Origin: Heliocidaris erythrogramma
Lineage: Eukaryota > Echinodermata > Echinoidea > Camarodonta > Echinometridae
Length of the DNA stretch: 64,000 nt
Direction of reading: 5' to 3'
Assembly (NCBI GenBank): GCA_025617745.1
Contig: CM046856.1
Location: forward strand, 35,334,208 to 35,398,207
The translations under genes and the position numbers were made by a program. This document shows positions 23,437 to 35,130 of the stretch, piece after piece. Within the stretch, counting starts at the first letter, position 1, and every line of letters begins with the position of its first letter. Below the pieces are notes generated by a model. The model saw only the letters and a program-made list of their open reading frames with translations. It searched no databases and was not told the DNA's origin.

Positions 23437-24640
23437 TAGGTTTTCCGGTCAATTTCGTAAGATCGTCAGTCAATTTCATTTTGCGTGCATTAAATTTCAA
23501 GGATTTAGGTCGCGCACAGCCGATTTGTAATTCAAATTCATTTTCATATCATTCGAATTTGTATTTATGTAATTTGAATCTAAGTTTTTGTCAATCAAAT
23601 TCGCACTAAATGCACCTAGTTCGCAAAACGTTCATTCAATTTAGCAAAGAATGGCAAGGGAATTGCGCAATACTGTTATTCCAGCATTCAATTTCATTTC
23701 GGATCATTCAACTTAACACGTTGAGCATTCAAAATCAAATGTAGTTCCAGTAAATTTTGTCAGTTGATAATTATTTGGTATTTTCATTCTTTCCTTATGA
23801 GTTTTCTGCATACATGCATGGGTGTGTTTTTCTATAATCAATAACATTCTTTTATTTTTCTTCTGATTTATTATTTTTATTTTATTTTCTTCTGATTTAT
23901 CATCATTTTGAAATTTAGTTCTAGGAATTTTTGTTCTTCATTTCTAACGTTTATAGTGCCTGCAGAATTGCAGATTTTCTTGATTGATTTTTATTCTTTT
24001 TCATAATCTGTTTTTTTTTCATGTCTATATATAGTGAGTGTGTCACTGTGTTGGCTGTCAATGTATACTCTGAAAAATGTTATTCATAACGTACATGTAG
24101 TTATCATGAACTATGTTATATATATAATATTTCCTTTGTATAGTAGGGCCTATATCATTTTGACGAGAGAGATACCTACAACAGACGTGGCCCGAATCAA
24201 AATGTGTGTAAGCAATGGGGAAATGAAGCTTTATACGACAGACTTATATAAGTCTGTCGTATAAAGGATTTCATGATAGCTGCAACAACTGTACATGACA
24301 AAACATGTTATTTTAAACATTACGACTTGAATAGATGAGCAAAAACACGCAAACGCTAAATACATGCTAAATTGAATGAACTCATTACGAATTCGAATGC
24401 CCACGTGCGAATTTGAATGCTCGAAAAGACGCTTCCAAGCGAGGTAGCGAATTTGAATGCTCTCCACGCATATTTGAATTTGAATGATGTAAACGCTAAA
24501 TGTCTTGACCGAAGTGCGAATTTGAATGACCTCAAAATGAATTTGAATGATAAATTTCATGGCACAGATCTTTTTCGCGAATTTGAATGACTCCCTTATC
24601 AAATTGAATGACAAATCTGCGAAATTGACGGGAAAACCTA
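23437..24640. mobile_element. 1.2-kb TIR transposon, second subfamily, with densest motif array
   Basis: The left terminus TAGGTTTTCCGGTCAATTTC and the inverse right terminus (gaaattgacgggaaaaccta) are flanked by TA. The unoccupied paralogous site is at about 13478-13486. The right arm (24365-24615) has at least six copies of gaatttgaatg, mostly preceded by gc, at irregular 20-60 bp spacing. The left arm (23455-23730) has the inverse forms (ttcaaattc, cattcaattt). A 38-bp perfect palindrome lies at 24229-24266. It shares termini and motif with the 5389-6890 family but not the interior. There is no coding region, so it is non-autonomous. Confidence 0.75.
24229..24266. repeat. 38-bp perfect palindrome
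   Basis: The sequence ctttatacgacagacttat is followed immediately by its exact reverse complement, centred between 24247 and 24248. It lies between the two oppositely oriented motif arms of the 23437-24640 element, so it may be the fold point of an originally symmetric element. Confidence 0.9.
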
Positions 24641-25229
24641 TACTAAGTTCTCTTTCTTGTCTCTTTCAGTCATTCCTCGATTTCTTTATTTCTCTACGCG
24701 AAATATATATATTTTCTGATCTATTGTTTTTTCTTCATTATCATGATTATACATCGTCCTTTGATTTCTACCCGTTTTTCCCTCGTTTGTGTTTCTCTTT
24801 CTACATCTTTCTCTTTTATTTCTTTCCTTCTATTTTTTCTACTATTTTCTCTTTCAAAAAAGCTTCTTTTATCTCGATATCTCTCCCTCAGTTTTCGTCT
24901 CTGTTGACACTTGATACTGTTGACACTGTCCATCAAATAACGGGAAAATCAACGAAACATTGTGGTAAGATATATAACATTAGATGTTTAATTTTTTATG
25001 ATAAGTGAGACCAACTTCATTTTTCCATAAAATAATGACAATACAGTTTGTAAATAACGGTACGTCAGTTCGCGAAACCAAGAACACAGCCCCACGCGCC
25101 TGAGTGCGGGAAATGTGCTGCGGCGCTGCACCTAGCGGCGGCGCCGAGGCCCGACCCTGTTTTCATTTGGCCGTCTGGTCGATCGGGAGGAAGTGCTTTT
25201 TAATCTCATTTGCAGTGGATGGCCGCAGT

Positions 25230-26575
25230 AGCCCATTTTTATTTTATTTTTTAAATTTACACAACAGTTTAGCCATATTTGGCGAAAAATCCTAGAAATG
25301 ATCTGTTGAAAGAATCTATTAAAGTCATCGCTCGTCAGCGCACTCTCGCGATCACCAGCAGCGCTCTGTGCACGTCGAACAGTACAACCAGAGAAGGGAA
25401 AATAATAGAAAAGGACAAACAAAGAAATACATAAGCAAAGTGAAGGGGATAGAATAAAGGGGAAAAAGGGAAATACATAAGAAGAAAGAAGAGGATAGAT
25501 TAAAGGAAAAACACAAAGAGAAATACATAAGCAAACAGAAGAGGATAAAACAAAGGAAAAAAACAAAGAGAAATATATAAGCAAAGAGAAGAGGATAGAT
25601 TAAAAAAACAAAACACAGGGAAAAAACATAAGGAATAAAAGAGGATTAATTAACAGAAAAAAAAGAGAGAAATACATAAGGAAAGAACTTATTAAGGTAG
25701 AAAGGGAGAAACACAAGAAACAAATAAATAAGGAAGGAAAAGAGGATAGATTAACAAATATTGAAGGAAAGCACAAGATGAAGGTCTGTTTTCCCCTGTG
25801 TTCTAATTCATGTATACCATACATGCCTGTAATTCCCTGTAATTATGATAATATACCGCGCATTACAACAAACAGTTCACATGTGGAGTGAATCTGTAAT
25901 GCACTTTCTTTAACCCATGAAGAATTCGTTCTCATTCTGTTTCTGTGAACCAGAACTTCAAATATTCTATGATAATTAGTTGGTCAGTTTAGTGGTACGG
26001 TACCTGAACTTGGTATAACATGCGCATTATAATAACATTCATGATATGCGTGCTTTTTGATTGTTTAGAATCTAAAATGCATTCAGTTGCTCGAAGCTTC
26101 AAGAAGTGTGACTCCTTTACCTTCTAGGCAATGTCTTAATCTTTCTCTATGAATTTTCTTTCACCCTTCTTTCCTCTTCTCTTTATATCATCCCTTTCTT
26201 CATTTTCTCTTTCCTTATAAATATGCCCCCAAACCTATCCTTTTCACATTCCTGTTTTTTCTTTAATCTATCCTCTTCTCTTTCCTCATGACTTGTATTG
26301 CTTTGTTTTCCTTTAATCTATTCATTTCTCTTTGCTAATATATTTCTTTGTTTTTTCCTTTAATCTATCCTCTTCTCTTTGCTTATGTATTTTTTCGTTT
26401 TCATTTATTTTCCCTTCCATGGTTGTGGTAATGTTCGTGTACATAGCGCTGTTGGTGATCGTTAGTGTGCGTTGAGGACTTAGACTCTTTCACAAGAGCA
26501 CTTCTAGGATTTTTCCGGGAAAATGGCCGAACAGTTAATTGTGTAAAATAAATATGAGCAGCCCGCTCTCATATT
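25230..26575. mobile_element. 1.35-kb inverted-repeat element with minisatellite arms
   Basis: The left end (about 25230-25380, with ggcgaaaaatcctagaaatg and cgatcaccagcagcgct) is inversely matched by 26430-26570 (agcgctgttggtgatcg and ctaggatttttccgg). Inside each arm is an array of an about 48-bp unit: purine-rich at 25400-25760 and the inverse pyrimidine form at 26265-26410. The centre (25760-26260) is unclassified. In unit 2 the right terminal arm is missing. There is no coding capacity. The superfamily is not determined. Confidence 0.6.
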
Positions 26576-26963
26576 TGGCGTGACAATTCTCAAATATCTC
26601 CCTCTACTGGTTGCTTTATGTATATGCATAAAATTACACTGCATCGTGATAATACGCCTTAACGGGGACAGATTTTACGTGAATAGATACTGGTGTATTT
26701 ATATTTTATGTTATGATTTGGGGTAAATGCTAGGGACCCCATTTACTGGCGAGAGGAAATCTCCGCAGAAATCGGCATTTTGGCTCATTAACGCACGGGC
26801 TGCGGACTGACTGTAAAATAGTGAAACAAAACGCTTTTCTTACAAGATTTCAAGTCGATAAAAGACACATAAAAAGTATATGAGCCACTATTAAAACGCA
26901 TATGTATGGAAGCGTTGAAGTTTCATCTTTTACATGATTATATTCAAAACATCCATACATTTA

Positions 26964-27171
26964 TGACAGGGTCAGGATCCAGCAATGTTCAACCCAAGTA
27001 CATAATGTATTCTTGAAATTATGAAGACCATAGCATCATAGCGCTGTGATTGGCTGGCAAGGCCATCCTGGGGAAAGGGCTTGTGAAGTAACCAATCAGA
27101 GTGCTGGAATCAACAGTTTGAAGGACACAACGTGTACTTTGGTTATATTTTGCTGGATCCTGGCCCTGTCA
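26964..27171. mobile_element. 208-bp MITE with TTA duplication
   Basis: The left terminus TGACAGGGTCAGGATCCAGC is inversely matched by the right end gctggatcctggccctgtca, with further partial pairing inward (cccaagtac against gtactttgg). It is flanked by TTA on both sides (26961-26963 and 27172-27174). A 3-bp TWA duplication is typical of PIF/Harbinger elements. It is non-coding. Confidence 0.65.
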
Positions 27172-27203
27172 TTAGGTGTACGTACATAATATTTCAATAT
27201 TTG

Positions 27204-28065
27204 TTAAAGTAGTCACCCGAAGAAAATTCACCATGCCAAACAACGGTCGTAGCGAGGTCTGAATTGTGACGTCACAGCTTTGGTAGATAATCAGCCAGGT
27301 GCGCACACAGCCAGTTTACTCTCGTTTGTTTACCACGTACACGTTTGTTTTCCTCTGCTATTTATTGTCGCTCAGATCTTTCACGTTAATTATTCGTTAA
27401 TTATTCGTATATCATTCGACATTCATCTCGAAACGTTATAGAATATATCTGCGTGATTATTTCAAATTTTATGAAGCAATAATTGGCTATAAACCGATTT
27501 CGCGAGTTTGACAACTTGCTTGTGCAGTTGAGTTCAGGGCCTGCATGGCTGGGGATCGGGAGCTCGTGTTGCACGTTTCGTTGCCTACTACTATACTAGC
27601 TCACTGTCGTGTGACTGATTTCTTCGCTTTCGTATGTTTGGAGAGAATAATCAGACTCACTCAGACTGTCAGACAGCCGCAGTTAAAACATTGTCATCAC
27701 ACTTTCTATTTCAGATTTATCGTGGTTGAGGAAACCACTCATTCGTTAGCACGCAAAAATAAAGTGCATTGTATGGACGGGGAAAGAGGAAACCAGTGCA
27801 TGCATCACAATGAAGCGCCTAGCCAGCAGCTCTCATTTATGTTGTCAAGCTTGTGACGTCACAAATCGCGACACTCCACCGAGGACTGCTGAAGTCAGAA
27901 AGTCTGGATCTCACAAATACCAATTTTGAAAGATGATTACTGCGGGCCCCCAACATATCTTGCCCAGGGAAGTTTGTTATACATAATCAGTAAAGCTTCC
28001 CCTCGTAGTGATATGAATTTTGCAGCAATTCAAAACATTGTTTACTCTTCGGGTGACTACGTTAA
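27204..28065. mobile_element. Probable 0.86-kb inverted-repeat element
   Basis: The left end ttaaagtagtcacccgaaga is inversely matched at the right end by tcttcgggtgactacgttaa. Inner arms also pair around gtgacgtcaca (27264-27275 and 27853-27863). Pairing is interrupted, so the arms have diverged. An open frame at 27545-27856 has no recognisable domain and I do not call it a gene. Confidence 0.45.
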
Positions 28066-28519
28066 GAAGTTATATTGCCCTTTACTCTCATATCAAATTC
28101 AGCCTGGCTCATAATAAAACTATGTGAGTTTTTAACGGTTTACCTTCGTTTCATTTCCATTTTTTAGTCATAAATTAACATTATTTTTCACCAAGTTTGT
28201 CACTTTTTTATAGGTAAATAGAGTATGTCATGAATCTCTAATTCCTCCGCTTTTATTCGATGTGTAAATCATGAAAATCAGTCAATGTTAACTAGCCCAT
28301 TCAATCATTTGGAAATGATGTTCCTGGGGATTCCTGCTCATTATGTATTCAGAAACTGACCCAGTCAAGCAAAACTGGAAATATTTTTTTTTATCTAACA
28401 CTTTTTGGGGACCTGCAGTTTGACTGTGGTAAGTTATTATCAAATTATGATTACGAATTACGAATCACTTAAGATAAAACTTTCATATTACTTTCAAATT
28501 TATTTGTTTGAAAAAATTT

Positions 28520-29515
28520 TATTTTCTGCATTTCAATCAATTCTCAAATTACAATAACAGAAATAACAAATCAGTTGCCATATAAACAAATTAAATTTAC
28601 ACTTTGTTGATTCAAATAAATACAGTCGGTAAATTGCATATATAATTTACAGATGTACATGATAAATGTAGGCTAATTTATGCGATATATTAAAGTAACA
28701 ATTGTTATGTGAGGTATTACAAAATAATTTGCAGAATCAAAAAATTATACAAAGAAATAATACATGAATGATATTTATATGACCCAAGATACACATTATG
28801 TACAATTGTATATTGGAGTCTATTTTGAAGCAGAAGGCCGCCGTTATAAGCGGAGCTTGAATAAGACGGTCGGCCAAAATAAATATCTAAAAGTACTTAA
28901 GAAATGTATGATGGGCCATATGGAAATACAGTAAAGTCCAGTTTTATGCTAATGATTTTAAAGTCATAAATAGAAAAAAAAAATATTTAGGGGGCTAGAT
29001 GTGTCGTGGTGCTTGTGCGTGTGGATGGCCAACAGATAGTACTTCCAAGAATGTTATAAATTCTATAATCAATGCGTGGGAGAAGATAAAATGTTAAAGT
29101 ACCGATTTTTTACTATAAAAAGGGGGTGGACCAGTATTTGCGTTTTGTTGAGTATATGTATCTTTAAAAATATTTATCAATGGAATTTCATCATTTTCAA
29201 GTAAAGAGCAAAATTTAGAGTTAAATTGATCGATCGTAAAATATTCACAAGAATGATTAACTGAATATTGGTCCTCAAATGAGGATTCAGGATTCATCAT
29301 TTAACAAAACATAGAACACGCGGGAAGTCTTGGAGGCCAAAATAAACGGACACGCGTCGTGGTAGAGGGTGAGTGCGAATTAAGGCACATTGCGGTGAGT
29401 GGTTGCAGTGGGAAGCTATTGTTTGAGTGCATTTTGGTGCAAAGAGAGGGACGGTATTAAGTATCGCTTGACTGGACTTGGATAAAAATATAACTTCGTG
29501 AAGAGCACAGGTCAT
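28520..29515 (-). mobile_element. Probable internally deleted LINE (CR1-like), minus strand
   Basis: On the minus strand 29310-29090 encodes CEYFTIDQFNSKFCSLLEN, which resembles the start of CR1-group ORF2 (YxxxxFN motif ahead of the endonuclease). About 200 bp further 3', 28880-28520 looks like a LINE 3' UTR (ggccgaccgtcttattcaag, then a T/A-rich tail ending gaaaataaaatttt). Endonuclease and reverse transcriptase are missing between them. The assignment rests on weak patterns. Confidence 0.35.
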
Positions 29516-29756
29516 TGCACGTCTCCTCTAAATTCATTCCTAGGATGTTATGGGACATAAATACATCGATCTGTTGAAACCTAATAAATTGTAATGAGGG
29601 TAGTTATTTGGACCAGTACATTTTAACAGTCATTTGTGATGTTATAGAATGAAATATATCTTATAAAAAACCAAGAATATTTGAGCCTGTGTCAGGACGT
29701 CTTACTGATTCTCAATTTGTGCAAAGAAAATACAAGATAGAACCTATCAAGTTACG

Positions 29757-30086
29757 TAACCATAAAAATGTTCAGTATTATCAGGTAAAATGAGAAAACA
29801 ACTATCCGTAGTATACCAAAAGAGATTTCTATTTTATTTGCTTGTTGTTGTTTTTTTTACTATACTTGGTCCTTTCAATAATATATACAATGACTGTCAA
29901 CAACCAACATATGACATAATTTATTAATATTACGTTACTTTTTATGTTTTTTGGAAAAAAAACAAAAACAAAAGAAGCTCTTATATAGGTATTAAAAAAA
30001 ATAGTTGTTACTTTGTGAATCCACGAGCAAGATGAATTTGGATCCTTAACCATAAAAATGCTCAGTATTATCAGGTAAAAGTCTTG
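29757..30086. repeat. Direct repeat pair flanking about 250 bp
   Basis: The segment taaccataaaaatgttcag through tcaggtaaaa at 29757-29790 recurs almost exactly at 30047-30080. The sequence between is unclassified. It may be a local duplication or the remains of an insertion with a long target duplication. Confidence 0.5.
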
Positions 30087-30239
30087 TTTACCTTATTTTT
30101 CGCAAAAGGGACAAAAATTTTTGCTTCACTGTAAAAGAAAAAAAACACACACATTGTGTCAACAAGAGTATTATGACATGCATATTAAAAACTATAAGCT
30201 CATACTCGTAAGTCGTAACAATGTCGCACGGCATCCTTG

Positions 30240-31846
30240 AGTGGTTTCATGCCTCTAAGTAATTCATTCTAATGATTTCGACATATTCTATAACAGTTCG
30301 TGAATACAGATTCTGGAAAAAACACAATGGGCATATTAGTCTGTTTTGAAAATAATTTTGAATAATAGAAGTGAAAAAGACAAAAGCATTCCACTTTACC
30401 ATTAACACATCAATGTGGTATTCTCAATAATTTGCTAAAATATCATATCATAGATGTGTATAACAACGTATAAATACTCAAGCTTGCGAAGATTTCAATA
30501 ATGTCAGTTAACCAACTAGGAAATATAGGTACTAAGTAATTCATTCTAATGATTTCGACATTTCTTCAAAAGAAGGCACTCAGTACCTGTTCTCATTCTC
30601 ATTATCTAGCCCACACCGATCCAATATATTTCATAAGTTTAAAACATTGAAAATTATTCACACCTACCAAACTGCTACATTTATGTATAAATTTTCCACC
30701 AACGCTATACCAATATCCTTTCATAATATTTTTATCTTCAACAGAGATGTCCATTCCTACCCGACACGACATTCATCAGATCTTCATTTAACAAATCTAA
30801 AATTAATAATAGCTCAAAAAACGATAAGACATCACGGTCCAGATGTTTGGAACAATTTACCTCATGATATTAAACACGCCGTATCTCTTTTTTCTTTTAA
30901 AGCTTCGTTAAAGAAGTATTTGCTATCCACTTATTCGTAAACTTCTCACCTGCACGTGCACCCACTTGCACACACTTCACTTCAATCCCTTTCCTTCCCC
31001 CTTTTTTGTTGTAAATATTTTTTTTTTCCAGTTAGTGACATCGCTCTTATGATATAGACATTTATATTAATTATGGTTTCCATGTAGCCCTTTCCACTGG
31101 CTGCTATTCATTCAAGCATTTTGCTTAAGATAGCTGGCCCCTACATTTCTGTTATTTCTACTTGTTCATTTCGATGTATAATAATGTCTTTATTCTGTTG
31201 TCATTGTTATTTAACTGTCACATTTTTGAATCTGAACAATTATGTTGTATATTTATTACTATAATTGTTTGTAAATTTGTTATTTGATTTGACAATAAAT
31301 GCAGAAACTCCTGCCAAAAAAAAAAAATATTCTATAACAGTTCGTGAATACAGATTCTGGAAAAGACACAATGGGCATATTAATCTGTTTTGAAAATAAT
31401 TTTGAATAATAGAAGTGAAAAAAAAAACCCCAACATACTTTAGGATCTGATTTTAATTCAATCATGACATATCTTCATGTGTATATAACAGTGAATACTG
31501 AAGCTCGAGTGTACTCAAATGCTCAATATAGTCACTTTTGAGTTTTAGATATTTGTTTCGTTCCTTATGATTTCGACATATTCTATAACAGTTCGTGAAT
31601 ACAGATTCTGGAAAAACACAATGGGCATATTAATCGGTTTTGAAAATAATTTTGAATAATAGAAGTGAAAAAGACAAAAGCATTCCACTGTGCCATTAAC
31701 ATATCGATGTGGTATTCTCAATAATTTGCTAAAATATCATATCATAGATGTGTGTAACAACGCGAAAAAGCCAACATATTTTAGGATCTGATTTTAATTC
31801 AATCCTGACATATCTTCATGACTGTGTATATAACAGTGAATACTGA
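30240..31846. repeat. Tandem-type repeat (about 0.3 kb) interrupted by a LINE
   Basis: Units share atttcgacatattctataac, gttcgtgaatacagattctg and ttgaataatagaagtgaaaa. Copies begin near 30280, 31328 and 31568, with another at 37690 beyond the L1-type LINE. They vary in length and sequence. The array is host for both the 30556-31328 and 31847-37617 insertions. Confidence 0.65.
30556..31328 (+). mobile_element. 5'-truncated CR1/Rex1-like LINE
   Basis: The frame encodes FHKFKTLKIIHTYQTATFMY, then DVHSYPTRHSSDLHLTN, then IRHHGPDVWNNLPHDIK and FKASLKKYLLSTYS before a stop at about 30940. This is the conserved end of ORF2 in this LINE group. About 0.37 kb of 3' UTR and an A-tail (31316-31328) follow. 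It is inserted within the tandem repeat between cgacat and attctat, with little or no target duplication. It keeps an intact C-terminal frame but lacks endonuclease and reverse transcriptase. Confidence 0.75.
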
Positions 31847-31964
31847 GACGAGAAAACATGGCGGCGCGTGTGTAAGTCTGATTGTTGGTGGAGCGGACAA
31901 ATTTGTTGATAGCCCATACTATTCAGCTTATATAATTACACAGAATAACTCAGTTATCATTAAT

Positions 31965-32771
31965 ATGGAAGGCAACAAAAGGAGCATTGATCTGAATACT
32001 ACATCTGGTGATTCTCCAGCTAAAAAGAAGATTAATCGGTCCGTGATTGCGGTGATTGCTGTGAAGGAGGGTGAAAATGTCGATGACCACAGCACGAGCC
32101 AGCCATTCGCTGCGGAGTCGGCCGCATCCACCGGGCTACCTTCAGCAGATGATGCTCCCCAGTGGTTCAGGGCTTTTGAAGCCCGACAGGAAGCCCGATT
32201 TGCTGAATTAATCCACGAGTGCAGAGAGGAACATGCTAGTATGAAGATGGACATTTCTACTCTTCAGAAAACAATGCAGAAATTGTCAAAGGCCCTAAGT
32301 GAAGCTGAAGGTAAGGTGGATGACTTAGAAAATCGCAGTCGCCGTAATAACATTGTCATCTATAATGTACCAGAGAAGAAAGAAGGCACTGACTGTGTGA
32401 CCGGGCTACTTTCGGCCTGCAATTTAGCGCCAGCCACCATTCAGCGAGCTCATCGTACCGGTCCCCCTCCGGTGGAGCAGCGGGAGGGAGGAAAGATGCC
32501 ACGTCCCCGCCCAATTCATGTGGGTTTTGCCAGCTACTTGGAGAAAGAGAGATGTAAGAAGGGCCTTGCTCAATCTCAGCATTTCAAGTCCCAAGAACCT
32601 AGATACTTTGTGTCAGATGATTTTTCACAAGCAGTCCAACAGCTTCGTAAGCAGAAGTTACCCGAGTTAAAGAAAATGAGGGAGGAAGGGAAGTATGCAT
32701 ACTTCCTCTATCCAGCTAAAATTGTTGTTCGTGAATTCAAGCCGAAGAAACAGGGCAGAAGTGATCCTTGA
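31965..32771 (+). CDS. LINE ORF1 (L1/Tx1-type RNA-binding protein)
   Basis: A 268-residue intact frame. I start at MEGNKRSIDLN because the upstream methionine at 31818 lies outside the element, before the target duplication. Residues 1-75 are basic and low-complexity (PAKKKINRS). About residues 75-125 form a heptad-rich coiled coil (MKMDISTLQKTMQKLSKALS). Then comes ENRSRRNNIVIYNVPEKKEG, the hallmark junction to the RRM-like domain of L1 ORF1p, followed by the RPRPIHVGFASYLEKERC segment and a basic C-terminus (FKPKKQGRSDP). By family it is a trimeric nucleic-acid chaperone that coats LINE RNA. The frame is intact although ORF2 is broken. Confidence 0.85.
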   Translation: MEGNKRSIDLNTTSGDSPAKKKINRSVIAVIAVKEGENVDDHSTSQPFAAESAASTGLPSADDAPQWFRAFEARQEARFAELIHECREEHASMKMDISTLQKTMQKLSKALSEAEGKVDDLENRSRRNNIVIYNVPEKKEGTDCVTGLLSACNLAPATIQRAHRTGPPPVEQREGGKMPRPRPIHVGFASYLEKERCKKGLAQSQHFKSQEPRYFVSDDFSQAVQQLRKQKLPELKKMREEGKYAYFLYPAKIVVREFKPKKQGRSDP

Positions 32772-33461
32772 AAGCTATAGGTAGTAGTATTCCGGGGTGT
32801 TCCTTTCTTTTAAGCGTTTTATCTTTGCTTGTGACAGACAGTTCAGGGGCCAAATGCTGCCTTTTTCTCCTATTTTTAAAAATAGTTATATGACTAAAGA
32901 CAGATAACAATGGAAGAAAGGAAGAAACAAGATAATGGATACATATAGTTTTTGAAGACCTATAATTTTTATGATGCCAACTCTCTGATTTTGTTCCAGT
33001 TCTGAATAGTTGAAAGAATGAAAGGAAAAGGACGGATGGTCTGAGTACTCAAGGATAATGGTCAGTTGGACACTCATGGACAACGAACAGTTAGACTGAT
33101 TTGTTGGAGAGGTTATTTATTTCATACTCTTGTGTTTCAGTTCAAAAGTAATAATCTTGTTAACATGTTCAATCTTAGTATGCTTCTAGGAAAACTATTG
33201 TCAACCGCTTTACTATTCACAGGTGTGAATTCATTGTATTGTTTTACTGATTTATATGTGTGTTGTTTTACTATCTTTATTGAAGTGTACATTCATGTTC
33301 TTTTGTTGTGTATTTGTCCTGTTTTGTATTTGTTATGCCTCCTATGCCAGTTTGCCAGATTATAGTGTTGTTGAAATGATGATAGCACGAGGGAATTTGT
33401 GGGAGAGTGTGAAGATTCATGTACCTGTAGTAAATACACATTTTACCTTATTGTTATATAA

Positions 33462-35130
33462 ATGACAAGTTTAGAAGTGATTAGTTTTAATTGTAGAGGC
33501 ATAGCAAATAATTTCAAAAGAAAAACAATATTTTCATTTCTACATGAAAAACAATTCGATGTAATATGTTTACAGGAAACCCATTCTCTTAAGGAAGATG
33601 AATCTCTATGGAAAACTCAATGGGGAGGTCAGGCCTGTTTTTGTAGTTATGAATCCAGAAGCAAAGGGGTCGCAATATTATTTAAGCCATCCCTGAATGT
33701 TAAGATTTGCAGTTTTTTGAGTGATGAGAATGGTAGATTTATTATTTTACAGATTCACATTGATGAATTGGAATATATTTTAGTCAACCTTTATGGGCCT
33801 AATGAGGATAGTCCTGATTTTTTGTGGATGTCTTTAGAAATTTGGAGGAAATAGGAAATACTAATATTATTATGGCTGGGGATTTAAACATTGCAGTTGG
33901 CCCTCTTGATTACAGGGGAACCCGTGATTATCATGGTAATGTCAATGCAAAATCTATGTTTAATTTGTATGTTGATGAGTTTAATTTGATTGATGTGTGG
34001 AGGAAAGATCATTATAATACCCTAGGTTTTACAAGACAACAGCAAAACCCCCCCCCCCTGTTTTTTCAAGACTAGACTATATTTTTGTATCAAGTGAATT
34101 AATTAGCCAAGTAAAACATTCCGAAATAAGTACTGGAATTTGTTCAGACCATTCTTTGGTCTCAATGAAGATGACATCTGGTTGTCCTGTCCGTGGGAAA
34201 GGGTACTGGAAGTGTAATTGTTACTACTTAAGACATGATGCTGACTTTGTACTATTTATTAAGGATAAGATAAAGGAGTATAAGGAAATACACAAAAATT
34301 CAGATTTAAACCCTAATGTACTGTGGGATGCCTTTAAATGTTACATTGCTGGTTTTTGTGTGGAATATTCAATTAGAAAGAAGAGGGAGAGAAAGAAAAG
34401 AAAGGAAGATTTACTAAGGAAGATTTCTGAGTCTAAACAAAAACTCTCAATCTCTCAAGATACATGTAGATTAAGTGATAACAACTCTGATATTGTTCAC
34501 CTTTTCAGGGAAATAGAAGAATTAGAGATTGAATTAAATGATATAATAGATAAAGAAACAGCAGGATTGATTGTGAGATCACGTATAAAATGGGCTGTGC
34601 ATGGAGAAAAGAGTAGTAAATACTTCTGTAATTTAGAAAAACGGTAATAATGATAAGAAAATTATTCGTCAAATTAGGTCAAATGAGGGAAATGTTTACG
34701 TAGAACCTGATAAAATTCTGGAAGAAATTGGTGATTATTTTGAATCTTTATATTCCTCTAATTGCTCCCGAGAGGACGTTGATGTTGCCGCCATTTTCCT
34801 TTCAGGTTTGGATAGATGCAAATGAAAAGAAAATTTTGAATGGCCCAATAACAAAATCTGAATTATGGTCAGTCTTGAAATCAATGTCCTGAAATAAAAC
34901 TCCAGGGTTGGATGGTCTTCCAAGTGAATTTTATGTAGTGTTTTTTAATAATATTGTAGATTTGATGCTGGATTCTTTCAATTTTTCTTTTTTCTAATGG
35001 TTTGTTAAGTCAAACTCAACGAAATGGAGTAATAACTCTGATATTGAAGCCAGGTAAAGATCCATTAGAAACCAAAAGTTATAGGCCCATTTCCTTATTA
35101 AATGTAGATTGCAAATTAATTGCCAATTAA
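33462..35130 (+). pseudogene. LINE ORF2, 5' part: L1-type endonuclease and RT start, disrupted
   Basis: It starts MTSLEVISFNCRGIANNFKR. Endonuclease motifs are present in order: SFNCRG, CLQETH, LVNLYGPN, MAGDLNIAV, RLDYIFVS and SDHSL, all characteristic of the L1-type APE endonuclease. They are spread over different frames: one shift near 33835, another at the C-run near 34050-34060, and further breaks near 34645, 34815 and 34890. A charged linker (KKRERKKRKEDLLRK) precedes the start of the reverse transcriptase (NKTPGLDGLPSEFY, YRPISLLNVD). The chain cannot be translated continuously. Confidence 0.8.

Larger units (their letters stand above)
22165..26895. repeat. Segmental duplication block, unit 3 copy (first part)
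   Basis: Paralogue of 12187-16205. It differs by carrying the 23437-24640 transposon, inserted at a site that reads continuously in unit 2 (about 13478-13486), and by keeping both arms of the 25230-26570 inverted-repeat element. It contains no recognised gene. T/C-rich open frames at 22.65-23.44 kb are compositional. Confidence 0.8.

Noticed and set aside
27545-27856. 103-residue frame (MAGDRELVLHVSLP...)
   Set aside because: It lies inside a probable inverted-repeat element, has no recognisable domain, and has no paralogue to test conservation.
31818-31964. Upstream extension of LINE ORF1 to the methionine at 31818
   Set aside because: That start precedes the 14-bp target duplication and so lies in flanking DNA, outside the element.
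33066-33365. 99-residue frame between LINE ORF1 and ORF2
   Set aside because: Hydrophobic, compositional, with no match to any known LINE protein domain. The inter-ORF region is treated as non-coding.
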